A stretch of 64,000 nt of DNA. Source: Adineta steineri (taxonomy: Eukaryota; Rotifera; Eurotatoria; Adinetida; Adinetidae). The position numbers and the translations under genes are program-made. The notes beneath the pieces were generated by a model, which was not told the DNA's origin, did not search any database, and saw only the letters and a program-made list of their open reading frames with translations. The DNA lies in assembly GCA_905250115.1 (NCBI GenBank), contig CAJNOI010000164.1:1-64000 (forward strand), read 5' to 3'. Positions 1-13,936 of the stretch are shown piece after piece; position 1 is the stretch's first letter; each line of letters begins with the position of its first letter.

Positions 1-299
1 TTGTTTTGTTGCTAATCGTTTTCTTTTTGTGTGAACATTTGCTTTTGTTGTTGTGGATATACATGTATGTATGTATCTTGATTATGATGAGATTGTTAAA
101 AGAAAAGTAAGAACTGGAAAATGTCTTATTGCATATAATTCGAAGGAAATTGATGAATAAAAAAATTCAAATACTTAATTGATTCAGCATTTATATCTAT
201 TGAGAATCTCTAAACCATCTTGAGTGTGGATATAATATTCATACTACCTCCTATTTGTACATTACGCAATTGAGTTCTTCAGGGAAGTCGATAAAGTTT

Positions 300-720
300 A
301 ATGAAAATTTTATATATTAAAAGAAAATAACAATACAATTTAGAATTTTCGACTTTGTACACGTTGGTGAAATCGGTCATCATCAGTAAACATAACCACT
401 ACCTAATGTTAATATTGTAATCATCATAATAATCAATACTACATCATTATAATACTTCTATCTCGTTTTTGACTCTACTATATTTTACTATCAAGTTATC
501 TATCTTCTTAATATTGACTTATTCACATGCAATACGTATAAAACTTGAATATTATTTATTTATACATTGGATCGATGTTTTATGTTAATTAATTATGGTA
601 TTATGATTACAACATTAGGTAGTGGTTATGTTTACTGATGATGACCGATTTCACCAACTTGTACAAGGTCGAAAATTCTAAATTGTATTGTTATTTTCTT
701 TTAATATATAAAATTTTCAT
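300..720. repeat. Foldback/MITE-like element with ~125-bp inverted arms
   Basis: The stretch at about 300-428 reappears as its reverse complement at about 601-720, with only a few substitutions and a small indel. Shared blocks include GGTGAAATCGGTCATCATCA and CATAACCACTACCTAATGTT. The ~170-bp spacer is AT-rich with no coding potential. Long arms, a short spacer and no ORF fit a non-autonomous foldback or MITE element. I could not define a clean target-site duplication; both edges carry a related GAAGTC. The rest of 1-1127 shows nothing else. Confidence 0.8.
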
Positions 721-1127
721 TGAAGTCAATGATAATTCGCTTGTTTTGTCTGAGTTACCATTGAATTATATGGAGTTAACGAATCTAAACTATTACAAAT
801 AATTCCTTTCTACTCGTTCATTACATTGGGCAAAATCTAGAAATATTGTAATGTTGGCATATGAAGTAATGATTTATTTTTTGACTCTATAGCTCAAAAA
901 AATTTCTGTCGTACTGTTTTATCCCAATTTCCGTCTTACCTATGCATGTCAAATTTTATTGGATGATTGATTTTATCTATTATAATTAATATAGAAAAGA
1001 AATGAATCACTTTTAAAGTTATATAATGATTTTTCATTAAACATGAGATATTTATAATTATCTTTATATTTTTCAAGAAATCTTATTTTAATATTTTTCT
1101 GGAATAAGACTATAACAAAAATTGCAT

Positions 1128-2162
1128 TTATTCTGTGTCAGTTGATGTCTTTGTTGTTGAAAATATTGATGGTAACGTAAACGATGTTTGTTCCTGTTTC
1201 CGATTTTTTCTCAAGCTGTTTTGTTGTTGATGCTGATGATGATGATGATTTCGTCGATTTTTCCATATTTCTGGAATAGCATATATACTTAAAAATGATG
1301 AAAAACAACAAGGAACATATGTAAATGCATTTGCTATTTGTATACACCATGATAGATTAATTAATGGCCAAAATTCATATAAAGAATTTAAATTTACTAA
1401 AACATACGGTAATAAACCAATTAAATAAATACTTGAAAATAATATCATTTGACGTGTTAAACGTTTACAACGACGCCATTTTTTTGAATTCGAACGAAAT
1501 AAACGAAAACGTAAACGAATTATACGAATTAATAAAAATAATGTTGCAAGTATTGTTATTAACAATGGAAATAATAAACTTAATAAAGTATCAATTAAAA
1601 AAATGAATTTTTTATCTTCAAAACATGGTTGACATCGAAATTTATTTCTAATTGTTTTCTCATATGAACATGTTGATATAAGTATTGAATACCATATTAA
1701 TGGAAAACCTAATGCAAATGTACTTGGTATAAGTTTAAATTTAAATGTTGATTGTAATTTTTTCATATGTATTGGACCAAATATAAGTATATGACGTTGT
1801 ATTGATGCCCAACATACTAATAGAGCTAGACAAACAATTGATGAATAATCGATAATTAACCATAATTTACATATAAATAATGATAATGGAAAATATAAAT
1901 TAAAATATAATTCAACTAAAAATAATGGTATACATGTACATGTTGTAAATAAACTAACATGTAATATACAACGAAATGCAAAAACACTTAATTTTGTATT
2001 TCCATGAAGACGATATGTAGCAAATAGATTTATCATTATACTTGGTATGCTTATACATAATATTATAATAAAAATTATTTTATTTATTAATACATCCATA
2101 TATTCATTAGTAACTTTATTTGTTGAATTTTCCATATGATTTAATAATGTTTGATGATACAT
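1128..2162 (-). CDS. Rhodopsin-like 7-TM receptor, orphan
   Basis: Single-exon gene of 344 residues. Seven hydrophobic segments lie at about 27-50, 61-83, 97-119, 142-163, 186-212, 238-259 and 270-295. N-glycosylation sites sit in the short N-terminus (NST). Cys98 at the start of TM3 and the Cys cluster in loop 2 (165-180) could form the usual disulfide. The DRY position reads QRH (122-124), TM6 ends LLPYV, and TM7 lacks a clear NPxxY. The C-terminal tail is rich in His, Gln and Ser. These traits fit the large family of divergent peptide/chemo-receptor-like GPCRs in bdelloids. The ligand cannot be guessed. The start is the first Met, and two further Met residues follow closely. It is unspliced, unlike most genes here. 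Confidence 0.8.
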   Translation of the reverse strand: MYHQTLLNHMENSTNKVTNEYMDVLINKIIFIIILCISIPSIMINLFATYRLHGNTKLSVFAFRCILHVSLFTTCTCIPLFLVELYFNLYFPLSLFICKLWLIIDYSSIVCLALLVCWASIQRHILIFGPIHMKKLQSTFKFKLIPSTFALGFPLIWYSILISTCSYEKTIRNKFRCQPCFEDKKFIFLIDTLLSLLFPLLITILATLFLLIRIIRLRFRLFRSNSKKWRRCKRLTRQMILFSSIYLIGLLPYVLVNLNSLYEFWPLINLSWCIQIANAFTYVPCCFSSFLSIYAIPEIWKNRRNHHHHQHQQQNSLRKNRKQEQTSFTLPSIFSTTKTSTDTE

Positions 2163-3998
2163 TTTAAATAACTTATAAGTGAGTTAGAAATTCTCAATTA
2201 TTCTTTGATATGTTTTTAGTTGCGTACATTTGTTTCATGGAATAAAATTCGGTATTTACTTACTTGTGTCTTTCCTTTTTCTCTCTCTTTTTTTTCTGTT
2301 TTTACAGCTCATAATCAGTGTCAATATTATACAATACAAATACACCGATCGATAGTCACTGAATGATAGAATGCTAGAATTTTGACATGTTTATATGATA
2401 CAAGTATTTTATAAATGACGAATAGTGTTAATATAATATATGCTGAACATCATTTATTGAAAGAATCAAAAATCAAGGGTTGATGTTAGAATAATGATTA
2501 CTTTCCATTGTGTATTAGCTTGCTACAAATATATATTATTGATTGAAAATAACCTCCAGCTGTGTTCTATTGCTATATGCAATATGAGTCTTTGATGAAA
2601 AACTATATTTTGTTTCGTTATTATAGGACATACTCGCTATGTGGTTATAGTTGCTAGTCTGTTTTATTAGGATTTAATTAAAAACAATGTTTTGATAGGC
2701 ATCAAACAGGAAGAAGAAAATATGCTTTTGTACATGAATAAATAAGACACTTAACTAACATGTATTATTTGACTAGTTTTTGTGTACTTTCTCAATTTAT
2801 TAATAATTGTTTTCTGTTTTAAAAGATATTAATATTACTCTTTTCTACAGCTTTATATTAATCAACCGGATGACACGATGCACTTTCCATGGATTATTTT
2901 TGTTTATAATTGGTTATTTTTTGACAGAAAAATTTTAATATTACTAATGAAGATTTAGTTTCCGCTGTTTATTCTAATTTTTTTACAGACTGTCAATATG
3001 GTTTTGTCATATTAATCAGTTAAATGTGTGTCCTCACCATGTACCATTGTAGACAAATCTGAGTAACTTATACCACTTTGATTTTTTCATTATCGACGAT
3101 CAAAATGACAAAAAGTATCTTGAATATTTTTATCTAAACTATAACTCGAATTAATTATTCATTTCTCATTATCTAAACAACCAGTAGGAAAAATAAAAAT
3201 TTCCTATGAAAAAAATCCAATTAAAAACAAAAATAATCAATGGAAAGCACATCATGCACACGTGAATTCCTAATTGCTTTTATTTTATAGGCATTTGTGT
3301 TTTATGATTCTTTTTTTTATAACTATATATTATAATAAAACGTTATCGTATGATAGATAGAAATCAAATGAGTATGAACATATTAAGGTCTTAGTTTATC
3401 AAATCAGATTTATATCAAAATTAGAAAAAATTACATCAAAATTTTAATCAATACGATATAATATTCTCTTTATCTTGTATGAACACATTTTCATATGTTT
3501 TAAGACCAGTACAAACATAATGAAGTAATTGTATCTTCTATCGAAACCAATAATGATTGTCTTTGAAAATAACAGTTGGTACAATATATATATATTTTAA
3601 TTGTCAATAAGATATCATTGAATTACACAAAACATAGGATAAATATCTTTTGAAATGTTCAATGAAAAAAAAATTCAATAGCGTGAAATTATCTCCTATT
3701 TGTATGTTCTATACAATATGTTCAAGGAATAAATATATTTTAACCTTGTCAATACGATTGACTCTCGTAGCTGTCGTTTTCGTTCGTTTATCGATAATAA
3801 ATGATACTCTTTCTCTCTGTCCGTCCGTCTCTTTTTCTTTTGCTAAACTTCATTTGTGAATCGAACCGTGACCAAGTAGTACGATAAACGGATTTTGTAG
3901 TTAATGATTAAATAAAAAAAAAAATCTATTTTCTTTTTTTTTAAATTTGAGATTATTAATAAGTAAAAAGAAGAGAGGGGAAAAGGTTTAAAATTAAA
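2163..3998. other. Intergenic AT-rich DNA
   Basis: It lies between the start of the minus-strand GPCR and the plus-strand PTB-like gene, so it should hold both promoters. I see only AT-rich sequence with T and A tracts. A 69-codon open frame at 3650-3859 has no protein-like composition and I do not call it. Confidence 0.5.
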
Positions 3999-6900
3999 AT
4001 GGCTTCACGTTATATGGATCTTGAACGTCGAACATTACTTGTTCAATTTATAGCTGTTGAACCATTAACATTCTATGCTACATCAGATGGTACTGACCTA
4101 GTTCAAGATATATTACGATCGAAATTAGCACGAGCAGATGCTGATATAATTGGACAAGAAGGTTCATTATCAATAGATGACAATGGAGAATTTCTTACAT
4201 TTGAACCAAGTGATACAAAAAATCGAACATTACATTTACCTATTGAACATTTAGCTTATTGTGGTGCTTTAAGACGCATGAAACGTGATTCTTCTGATCA
4301 ACGTAATCCTGATCAAATTCTTCGACGAGACTTTGAAAATGTTGATTTAGCTAATCGTTATGCTCAACATATTATTGGTCCACCTATATTCGTTTCTGTA
4401 TTTCATGGATTTGATAATGCACTTTGTTATATATTTATAACACAAAGTTCTGATGATGCTTGTCTTTCCGTTATGAAACTTATGCGTGCATTCAAATACT
4501 TCGAACAACAACAATTAGAACAACAAGGACAAGCTGATCAAGGTTGTTCATCAAGCGTACCTATCAATAATGGAGGATCACCTTCGTCTACTGTCATAAA
4601 ACAAGGGAGCCCTTTACGTCAATTACCACAAATATCGTTCACTGATAACAAACAAGTATTATTATCTCCAGCTTGTAATCAAATACCTCATACAACACCG
4701 ACTATGTATACTCAAGATCCATATCAAGATGATTTAGTGCAAAGACTTCTTAGTAATCCGAATTTACAGGTTGTTAATCAACCCTATTCATCATCAGCTC
4801 AAATTTATAATCAGCATATTGATGGTTTACCATTTTTATCAGGACCATCCCCCTCAGTAAGCTCGATTTCCTATTTCAAATACTAAATGAAAGAAAAAAA
4901 AAATTAAAATTTTATAGATATATCATTCTAATGCACCACCAACTATTGTTGTACGTACGCATGAAACCAGTTATTGTTGTTGTCCTTCTCCTTCTTGTTT
5001 AATTATTTCACAAGACTCTTTAATGTGTGGTACATCATATTGTACACTATGCAGCTTACCGCTTGCTCCTACAACAATTTGTTACAGATGATCTATTAAA
5101 AGTCATTTTACGATTATTCTTTCTGAATAAAAAAAAAACCTATTTGCTTTAAAAACTAACAAAAATACAGATTCTCTTTCTTAACCTTGCTAATTAAACA
5201 TCCTGCTCATTCTTTATTCATCAATAAAAAAAAAGAAAAGGTATTTGGTATTTTCTATAACAATTCATAATTAAAAACAAATATATATTTTAGTTTTTTC
5301 TATTGCTTTTCTCTTCTAATCACTTTTAGACGCAACAGTACCCATCTGGTGGTTCTCCTATGTATTCGTCTTATAATAATAATAATAATATCGGTGGTTT
5401 ACTAGGCAGCTCATCAGCAGTACTTGGACGACCTTCTTCTCCTCTATATTCGCCTTATAATAATATTGCTGGATTAACAGGCAGTTCGTCAGCAGTACTT
5501 GGACGACCTCCTTCTCCACCTATTTTTGATGTTTCTAATGCAGGATACATTTCGAATCTACCCTTAAATAATAATTTTCCTCCACAAGTCATACATAAAC
5601 CAAGCAATCAAGACATAACATATAAACAAAATGTTATTATTCGGTGGTTAAAACCACCAACACCGCCACCACTAGCACCAATCATTGTTCGAGGTAGACT
5701 TTGATTGAGTAAAGACCTATTGTCTATATGAAAATCAATTCAATTCTATTATAGAAATTCAACAGCCTCCTGAAATTCCACCACCAATTATTTATCGACA
5801 ACATCCTCCTTGTCCACCAACTCCACCACCGATTGTCGTGCGGTAAAACACTTTTTCTTTCTAAGCTATTATTTATTCAAATATATCTGTTAAGAGAACA
5901 ACCACCTCCTTGCCAAGCACCTGGTAATCCTATATTTGTTGAAAAACGTCTACCACGTACTTGTTTACCACCACAAGGTACAAATTTTTTTTTTCAAAAT
6001 ATTCTTTTTTTTTATTATGAAATTATTTAGTTGTTGTTGAACGATGTCCAGCTCCTCCACCAAAACCACAACAAATAATCTATGAAAAATATCTACCACA
6101 ACCACCGCCACAACCTCGTCAAGTAATAGTACAACGTGAATGTTGTCAACCGACTTGTTGTGCAATACCACAACAACAAGCTCCATGTCGACGTTTAGTT
6201 AAAGAAATTATTCGACAAGTTCCACAACCATGTGCACCAGCTCAACCAGCTGTCGTTTGTACTCAACAGCAACAACAACAAATCATTCCAGCACAGACTC
6301 AAGCTTGTCAACAAGTAGTGCCTGTATATGCTACTAGACGGGTTAGTTTCAGTTGATGAAAGAAGAAAAACACATTTTTTTGAACCATAACATAAATGCA
6401 ATCATAAAAAGCCAGGAACTTTCTCATTCACAGTAGGAGGAGTTTCTTATAATGCTCCATTATCTTTTCTTTTTAAGTTATTCTAAGTGAAAAAAACACA
6501 TTCCATTTATTTTCTTTTATAATTCTACGACAAAAAAAGATCAAGGTCATAAAAGAGTCTATTAAAATAAAAAATGCATTATTGTTTGGCAAGTTTAAAA
6601 GAGCGATCTATTTTTAGTATAGAAGTCAGACATCACTTCAAAAATGTATCGACGAAAATCGAATATCAGGTTTTTTTTCTTGTTTTTATTTATATATAAA
6701 TCGACAACGTCATTTGTTCTAAAACACGATTTTGTAAATGTTTAAGACTTAAATGAAAAATGACGAACATGTGATGAATCTTATTAATTAAGCACGCATA
6801 AAAAGATTATAAAATTATTGTACTCCTAAGTCATTGGATTTGACAACATCATAATTAAATTAAAAAATAAATTAGAAAATATTGTACCCTGAAGAGAATT

Positions 6901-7243
6901 TCATTAAAATTATGTCATGTCTTTTTCCTTATGTTCTCCATAATACTGAGTGTGTCAAAGTGCATCATTAAATAATAATAAAAAAATGCTACTTATTAAG
7001 ATAAGAAAACTAACGATTAGTTTTTCTTTTAATATTAATTAGCCATTATCGCTTAATAATTAATTTTTAATTTTAGCATATCGTTCAACCAAAAGGTATT
7101 CGAGTTATTCGACAAGTCGTCGGTCCAGCTCAATCATCACAAATGGGTATTCAACAACAACAACAATTTGCCCAATATCCTTCGTCTTTTGGAGCATCTG
7201 GTATTCAATCCTCACCAATAGGTATTCAACAACTACAACAACT

Positions 7244-7275
<32 letters not shown>

Positions 7276-7343
7276 TTTCACAATATCCTTCGTCTTTTGG
7301 AGCATCTGCTATTCAATCATTACCAGCAGGTTTTGTACGATAA
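3999..7343 (+). CDS. PTB/PID-like domain protein with proline- and glutamine-rich tail (six exons)
   Basis: Proposed exons are 3999-4856, 5330-5693, 5755-5842, 5895-5977, 6031-6341 and 7077-7343. All junctions are GT-AG and phases match (0,1,2,1,0), giving 656 residues. Residues ~8-170 are globular and resemble a phosphotyrosine-binding/PID fold: LPIEHLAYCG strand, FVSVFHG strand, then a C-terminal helix with FKYFEQQQ. The tail has two copies of a GSSSAVLGRPxSP unit, then short modules of Pro-rich plus VVR/VEKR/YEKYLP type, often one per exon, then Cys/Gln-rich sequence and a polyQ tract with two QYPSSFGASxIQS repeats. If the first intron is retained, the frame ends at 4884-4886 and gives a 295-residue form with the PTB part only. 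The start has an A-rich leader (AAAATGG). A role as a signalling adaptor is inferred; the PTB call is moderate. Confidence 0.75.
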
Positions 7344-10306
7344 TCTGCTAGTATTCTTTTTTAATTTGACATCGGTTTTCTTTTCATATCTGCGTTATAT
7401 CTTTCTTTTTGTTTCGGTTTTTATTTATTATATATTTTTTATTTAATTAATATGATAATACAAAAAGAAGGAACAATTATATTTTATTAACATTTTCCAG
7501 GAAACGTGGGTGGTTCTCATTGAGAATGAGGAAAAATATATAAATAAATATGAAAAAGATTACATGAATGAAAGGAATAATAAAAGAAACGGAAAATGAT
7601 CACGACACAAGTAGGGATTTTTCTTTCATTGTTTCTTATTTCATGAGTTGATTAAATTAACATGCAATCATTTGATCATGTTTTTGCAGATTTGTTTTGT
7701 TTTCATGTCCAGGTAATAAAGATATATATATAAGTAAGAGGATATAGAATCTATTGATTCAAAGACCTTGAAATGATATATGAGATAGATATATAAATAA
7801 ATAGGCATATTAGAGAAAGTGATAAATTCTGAATTAGTATTCATAGATTTAAGTACATGAATATTATTTTTCTTCTTTTTTTTTCTAAGTCCTATTTAAC
7901 TCGTGATAATAATCATAATAAGTTTATTATGTTTTTTTTCCTTCGTTTGTGTTGAGTGACATTGTTTTATTCATACTTCTTAACATGCAATTGTCAAGTA
8001 AGAAAAAAAAAGAGCATCAAACAGGAAACAGTTCTGTTATAAAACTACTATACATTTTGATCAGAAAACAAAATCAATGTGTAGCGATGTGAATTCAGAC
8101 GTAAGGATTTGTGTCTATTACATGATAGTTTTTTTTTTCAATAAGTAAATAGAGATAAATCATTCAATGAATTTTCTTTTTTAATATTTTTGAAAGAAAG
8201 TGATTTATCAGAATGAGGCATTATCAATCTTAATAAAATTTTATTTTAAGTTATAAATATACATTTCTACACGATGACATTAAGCGTACTTCTAGATTGA
8301 TTAGAATGTGAGAAGTTGTAGGAGTTCCGTTGCAATTCGGAAAAATATATATTATTAACACATGAGTTAGTCGAACTAAAATCATAATTTACGATCGTCA
8401 AGTGAATCATTAAGATCATGAATAAGTTTTTTATTTTCTTTTGTTCAAAGAAAAGAAAGATTTAATTGGAAAACATGGCTGTTTTCACTTCCTTAAATGT
8501 TTTGTCCTTATATTCTTTGCTTCAGGAACTACAAAGTAATGTTAACGATTATTAATATCATCTTTATGCACACACACACATATACAATAACGAGTAAAAA
8601 GTTATTCATGTTATGCATGACGTAGATGTGGTGTTTAGTTTCCATTAAAATAATCAGGCACGATGATTAAAACAATTACACTTAAGCATGAATCGTAGGT
8701 TATAAAAGATTATTTCTTTTTCATATAGATCTCATGAAGTCTAATCGTGAAAGAAGAGAAAAAGTATCATATGTGTTAGAGTCTTTTAGTAACTAACTGA
8801 CGTAAGAGGGGAAATAGTGTTATTATTATTATCATTATTATACTAAATGATTTCATATTCTCATGAGTACAGTCTGATCTTTTTCTTTTTTAACTCCGCC
8901 CTCCTATTTACATGTTTTCTGTCAATGACAAAGATCATTCTATGTAGTATTGTCACACGTTCTGCATATTCGATGAGGTTATATAGGACATTTAGTCAGA
9001 AATAAAAACAAAAACTGAATAACCAGAAAAATCTAATTACACGGGCTGTCTCCAAGTGCACTACAAATTATATTTAGTTGCCAGTTGTTCAAGCAGATGA
9101 ATTCTGCTATCACATGATACGACTATAAAGAAGTAATTACAAAAGTACGTATTCTGTGGGTGAGTAAAACTATTAACATACGTATTATATGTCACTTTAT
9201 TTAATATAAGAAAACTTCTTAATCTACTTTGCAGAATTAAGTTGATATATTAGAAACATTCTAAAGAACTTAACTCTATACAGTAGAATAGTAATTAATC
9301 GTTTTTAGAATTATTTTTTTATTATAAAAGATTTTAGTAGAGGTCAAGAGCTATTAAAAATCTCCGCAGGTAAAAATCATTAACATTAAATATTATTTCT
9401 GACATTAAGAGCTTTATATACATTATCAATAGATGACATTAATTAGGTCATAGACAGTATAAAGGATGAAGTCTCCGACTCTGAAACTTTGAAAGTAGTT
9501 CAAAGTATTGTATAACATCAATAGTCAGACACCGGTAGTTGCGTTCTCTTTGATTATTGTTCATAGGTTAGATCATCCCCCTTCTCTTGATTATAATTAT
9601 ATAGTGATATTTTTTCTTAATATAACTAGCGACATCCGTGAAATATACTTACAAAAAATGACAATTTCAAGTTACTCAATCTTCTAGAAATTAATTTTTT
9701 GAATTTTTCTATCTTATTTATTTTTGTTACATTAGTACGAGAAAACACATGATGCATTTATTTTTCTTTTATAATAGACAGAATATGAATAATAAATTTG
9801 CATATAGATGAGATTTCGATATTTTTATCATTCATCAGTTTATACTGGTTATTTGAATATTTAATAGTTAACAATGAAACAAAAGGAGGATATTCAATGA
9901 ATACACATATATATGGTAACAAAAAGAAGAATCATATTTCTTCTTTTATAAAATTTCTTCTCTTACGCGTTGTTCTTTTTTGAGCAAAAATTCTTATAAA
10001 AAATTAATTTCTCTCTTTGTTATTTCTTTTTCTTTTTTCTTCAAATGTAACAGTTAGTCTGACAGACACATGACAGATAGACGTACACTAAAAAGAGCAA
10101 GATTTCATAAACAGACACATTCAAGTATGTACTTACGCACATACGTGCATATTTCTAAAACTAATCAAGAAAAAAGCGAAAGAGAGAGAAATTAATGATG
10201 TATTTCAAGATTCTTTGTTTACATTAACAAGTTCTTATTATATTTTAGATTGTACTTTTATTACCTTCATTTGTATATCTTGTATAATAAATAGAATAGT
10301 TTCAAA
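7344..10306. other. Intergenic AT-rich DNA, ~3 kb
   Basis: This holds the 3' flank of the PTB-like gene and the 5' flank of the GPCR gene. There are small microsatellites, a CA run near 8570 and ATT triplets near 8820, and many A/T tracts. A 61-codon frame at 9798-9983 looks random. I see no gene, RNA or mobile element. Confidence 0.5.
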
Positions 10307-13300
10307 ATGGTTGGAAAATTTCCTGTATCATTACCATTTCCAGAAGATTCATTATCATCTCCAGCATATTTAACATTCCTAACAATGCAATGTGAAAGAA
10401 TTTTATCGCTTGTTGGTAATAAAACAGCGGCTGCAGGTGGTCAAGAAGTATTACCAGTATTTTTTCAAGAATTATTAGCAAGAGCGAATTTAACATTACG
10501 TGTACCAAAAAAAATGGATGATTGTATACTACAAATTCAAAATTTAAACAATAAAAATAGTATCAATAAAAGTGAAGAATCTAATACAAAAATTTATGAT
10601 ATAGAAGAATATACACCTTCATTACTTGTATTTGTTATTCTGATTGGAATCGTTTCATTAATATCAATTATTGGAAATATATGTTTGGCTAAAGTTCTTT
10701 ATTCGAAACGTTTTCGTCTTATTCAAACTGATCGAATTGTTTTATGTCTTGCATTAAGTAAGAAAATTATTCTATATATAAAAAAATATTTTGTATCTTC
10801 TATTGATATATTTTTAGGTGAACTTTGTTTAGTCATAATTGATTCACCAACAGAAATATATCGATTTATTTCATCTTCATTTACACAAGAATGGCTTTGT
10901 CGATTTCACACATTTTTTGAAGCACTATTTTCAACATGTATTATATTTTATCACTTATTAGGTATGTAAAACATTTTATTCATAAATACAGAAATACCTT
11001 TGAGACGATTTATTATTTATTCAGAACATCATCTAAGGTTCACTTTTGTAATAAAAAAGGTCATAAAAAGAATGCTTTTTTCTAATCATGCATTTTAGGA
11101 TTATTTTTTGTTTCTGATTAACTTTGACATTGCTAATCTATCGTTAATGAATTCTTCTATTGTGATAAAGAGAAAAAAATATCGTAGGAGGTACTCAGTT
11201 GATCTTTTAATTCTTTTTTACTTTTCTCAAAGAGTTATATAATTGTTTCCTTCGTATGATTATTTGGAGATATAGATGCACAGTAACTCTAAATAAACTA
11301 TTTTATCAGAACCTTGAATATATTAAGAAAATGATCGTGTAGTTTCTTTTTTTATAATTTGATAAATTCATTTGAGTATCATAATTTTATTATATGGATG
11401 AATAATATCAAACAATGTATATTTACATGAATTATATTAATAGAAAATTTATTAAAGAAACCAATTTTTCATGTCAAAGATTTATTTATATCTAGATGTC
11501 AAATACTAGAATTAAGAGAATACATGACATATATGGTTAAAAGATAATTACATATCCTTTACTGGAATAATTTTCACTTGGTAGGATAAGTCAAATGTAA
11601 ACAAAAAAAATATTTATTTTCTTAATGAAAAACTTCTATATTATAAAAAGAAACTACCAGAAATATTAATTAGAAAAAAGAAAGTTAGTTTTAAATGAAT
11701 ATTCTGGCCCTGATATTCACCTAAAGTTACCTTTAGCCATATGGCCTAATTAGATAATAACTTTTTACTCGAAGATTCTAGTTTTTTATTTGTTCACTAA
11801 AATAGAAATTAATATATTATTTAGTACAAAAAAAAAGAAAAAAAATCATATATCATGAATGTGAGTTCGCTAAGTGTAAAAATAAAAGGTTTCACACAGG
11901 GCTGATTAGTTTGTGATAAAGATTAATCAAAAAACGTACGTGACATTTGTCCGTGTATTCCAGATATAACACTGAATTATTTAGGAACAGACTGATTAAC
12001 TTTGAAAAACATAAGCTATTGTTTTTCATACATTTAGCGGTAGAATTTATAATATAATGTCACATAGCTACGTAATAAAATCGAATGTCAAGTATTCATA
12101 AAAATATTTCGCATTAAAAATCTACTTAATTGAAGTATTTCTTAAATATAATTTTAAATGCTAGACTGAAAACAAAATATGCTTATATAATTGTTCAAAA
12201 TGACAATTTTCTTTTCTTTTTGAAATGTTGATTATTTTCATTATAATTTGTTTTTGAAGGATATATTAAAATGTCTTGCACATCTAAGTCTATGATTAAA
12301 TTACTTTGTGTCAAAAATAATTTTATAAGAAAGAAATATAAAAATGTCCTTTCCTTCTTATTTGTTATTAAAAGATAAAAGAAATCGCGCTTACAATAAT
12401 CTTCAATTTCTAATTTATTATTTTTCCGTACGATTAAATCAGATAAAAATAGTCATATTAATAAAAATAAATATAAGAAAATTTCATATATATATATATA
12501 TTTAAATAGGTGCATTTGATCGATTTGTTTACATTCATGGACATACATCATCAAGAACATCATCATGGTCAAAATGGTGTCGTCGTGTTTCAACAAAATC
12601 TGGTTCCATAATTCTTTTAATTTTACCAATCATATGCAGTTTACCATTAGCTATATGTAATATGCTTCATGCAAATATTTTACCAAAATATTTTACAAAG
12701 AAATCATGTATTGTCCAATATACAAATAAGATCTTAATAAGTGTATTAATATCATTTTACATCTTACCAATATTCTTAGCATTTTTTCTTCATGCAAAAT
12801 TAATTTATTTTATTCGTTCAAGACATAATCAACGTTATTTAACTAAACGAGCATATATATTACCAACAAAACGTAATAATACAGCAGAAACTCATGTTCA
12901 AAAACGTTCAAATAAACATAATGTTCTATCACATGAACATTTACATTTAACACCTAAACAATCATCTCATCGACGTCTTGTATTAAGTAATAGTGAAACA
13001 GCAACAACAATGACAGCTGCACAGTTAACACCGTTAAATTCTAATCCAAATAATTCATCACAATCATCACAATCAAGTCGATCATCAACAGCAACAAGTT
13101 CAACATCAATATCATCACCAATTATTCTTTATCAAATCAATTCTCAAGCAAATGCAAATGCTAATCGTACAGTTTTATTACTTGTTCTTCTATTATCATT
13201 TTATGTTCTTTGTTGGGCACCATATAATATCTATACATGGCATCATGTATATCAAATAACACCAAGATTATTATCACCATTAAATCGTACAATAAATCCA

Positions 13301-13765
13301 TTTGCTGTATCATCATCATCTAATGAACATAATCAAACATTATCAATACTTACATTAAATAATCGTAATACGGATTTACGTCGATTTATATTTATTAATT
13401 ATTCATTATATCTTTTATCAATGATATCAATGTGTTTTAGTTTTATATTTTATTTTGCACTTAATAAACAAGCAAGACAACAATTTTCACATCTTATTGG
13501 ATGTATTTGTCCATGGACTGTTTCAAGACAAAATGAACAAAAAAGACAGAATTTTTTAAAAGAAGATCATAATGCAATAAGACGATTAAATTATCGTGGA
13601 AGATATCATACACAATATCCATATTTAGATGAACGAGTCAAACGTGCTCGACCTTTATTACTCAATGATCGATATAATCATACAAAGAAACAAACATATC
13701 CACAAAATGGAGCATCAAAACGAATGGTACTTAATTATGGTTGTCAAGTTCAATGTTGTCCATAA
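10307..13765 (+). CDS. Rhodopsin-like GPCR with long N-terminus and long third loop (three exons)
   Basis: Exons 10307-10757, 10818-10961 and 12510-13765 join in phase 1/1 to give 616 residues. The start lies in AAAATGG. Residues 1-103 form an extracellular N-terminus with NKT and NLT glycosylation sites. TM1 (~105-130) has the GN pair (123-124), TM2 reads LALSELC, Cys178 precedes TM3, and the DRY box is DRF (202-204). TM4 and TM5 follow. A loop of ~130 residues rich in Ser, Thr and His comes before TM6, which carries CWAPYN (the CWxP motif). TM7 lacks NPxxY. This is the architecture of amine/peptide-type class A receptors, but no subfamily is recognisable. The first intron is exactly 60 nt without a stop, so the unspliced reading also stays open. 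The second intron is ~1.55 kb of AT-rich DNA. Confidence 0.82.
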
Positions 13766-13936
13766 GTTCGTTGATTTGTATGTTGTAAAAAAAAGTAATT
13801 GTTTCTTTTTCTTGTTCTTTTTTTATGAATGCTTTTATTTGTAAATTATTATTGTTGTTACAAAAGAAAAGAATCTGTATTGTTTATAAAATTAACATAT
13901 TCTTTAAAAATAAATGAAACAAAAAAATGACATAAT

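Noticed and set aside
1364-1606. Plus-strand 80-codon frame
   Set aside because: It is the antisense shadow of the minus-strand GPCR at 1128-2162.
7105-7305. Minus-strand frame with a long Val run
   Set aside because: Antisense of the polyglutamine CAA repeats in the last exon of the PTB-like gene.
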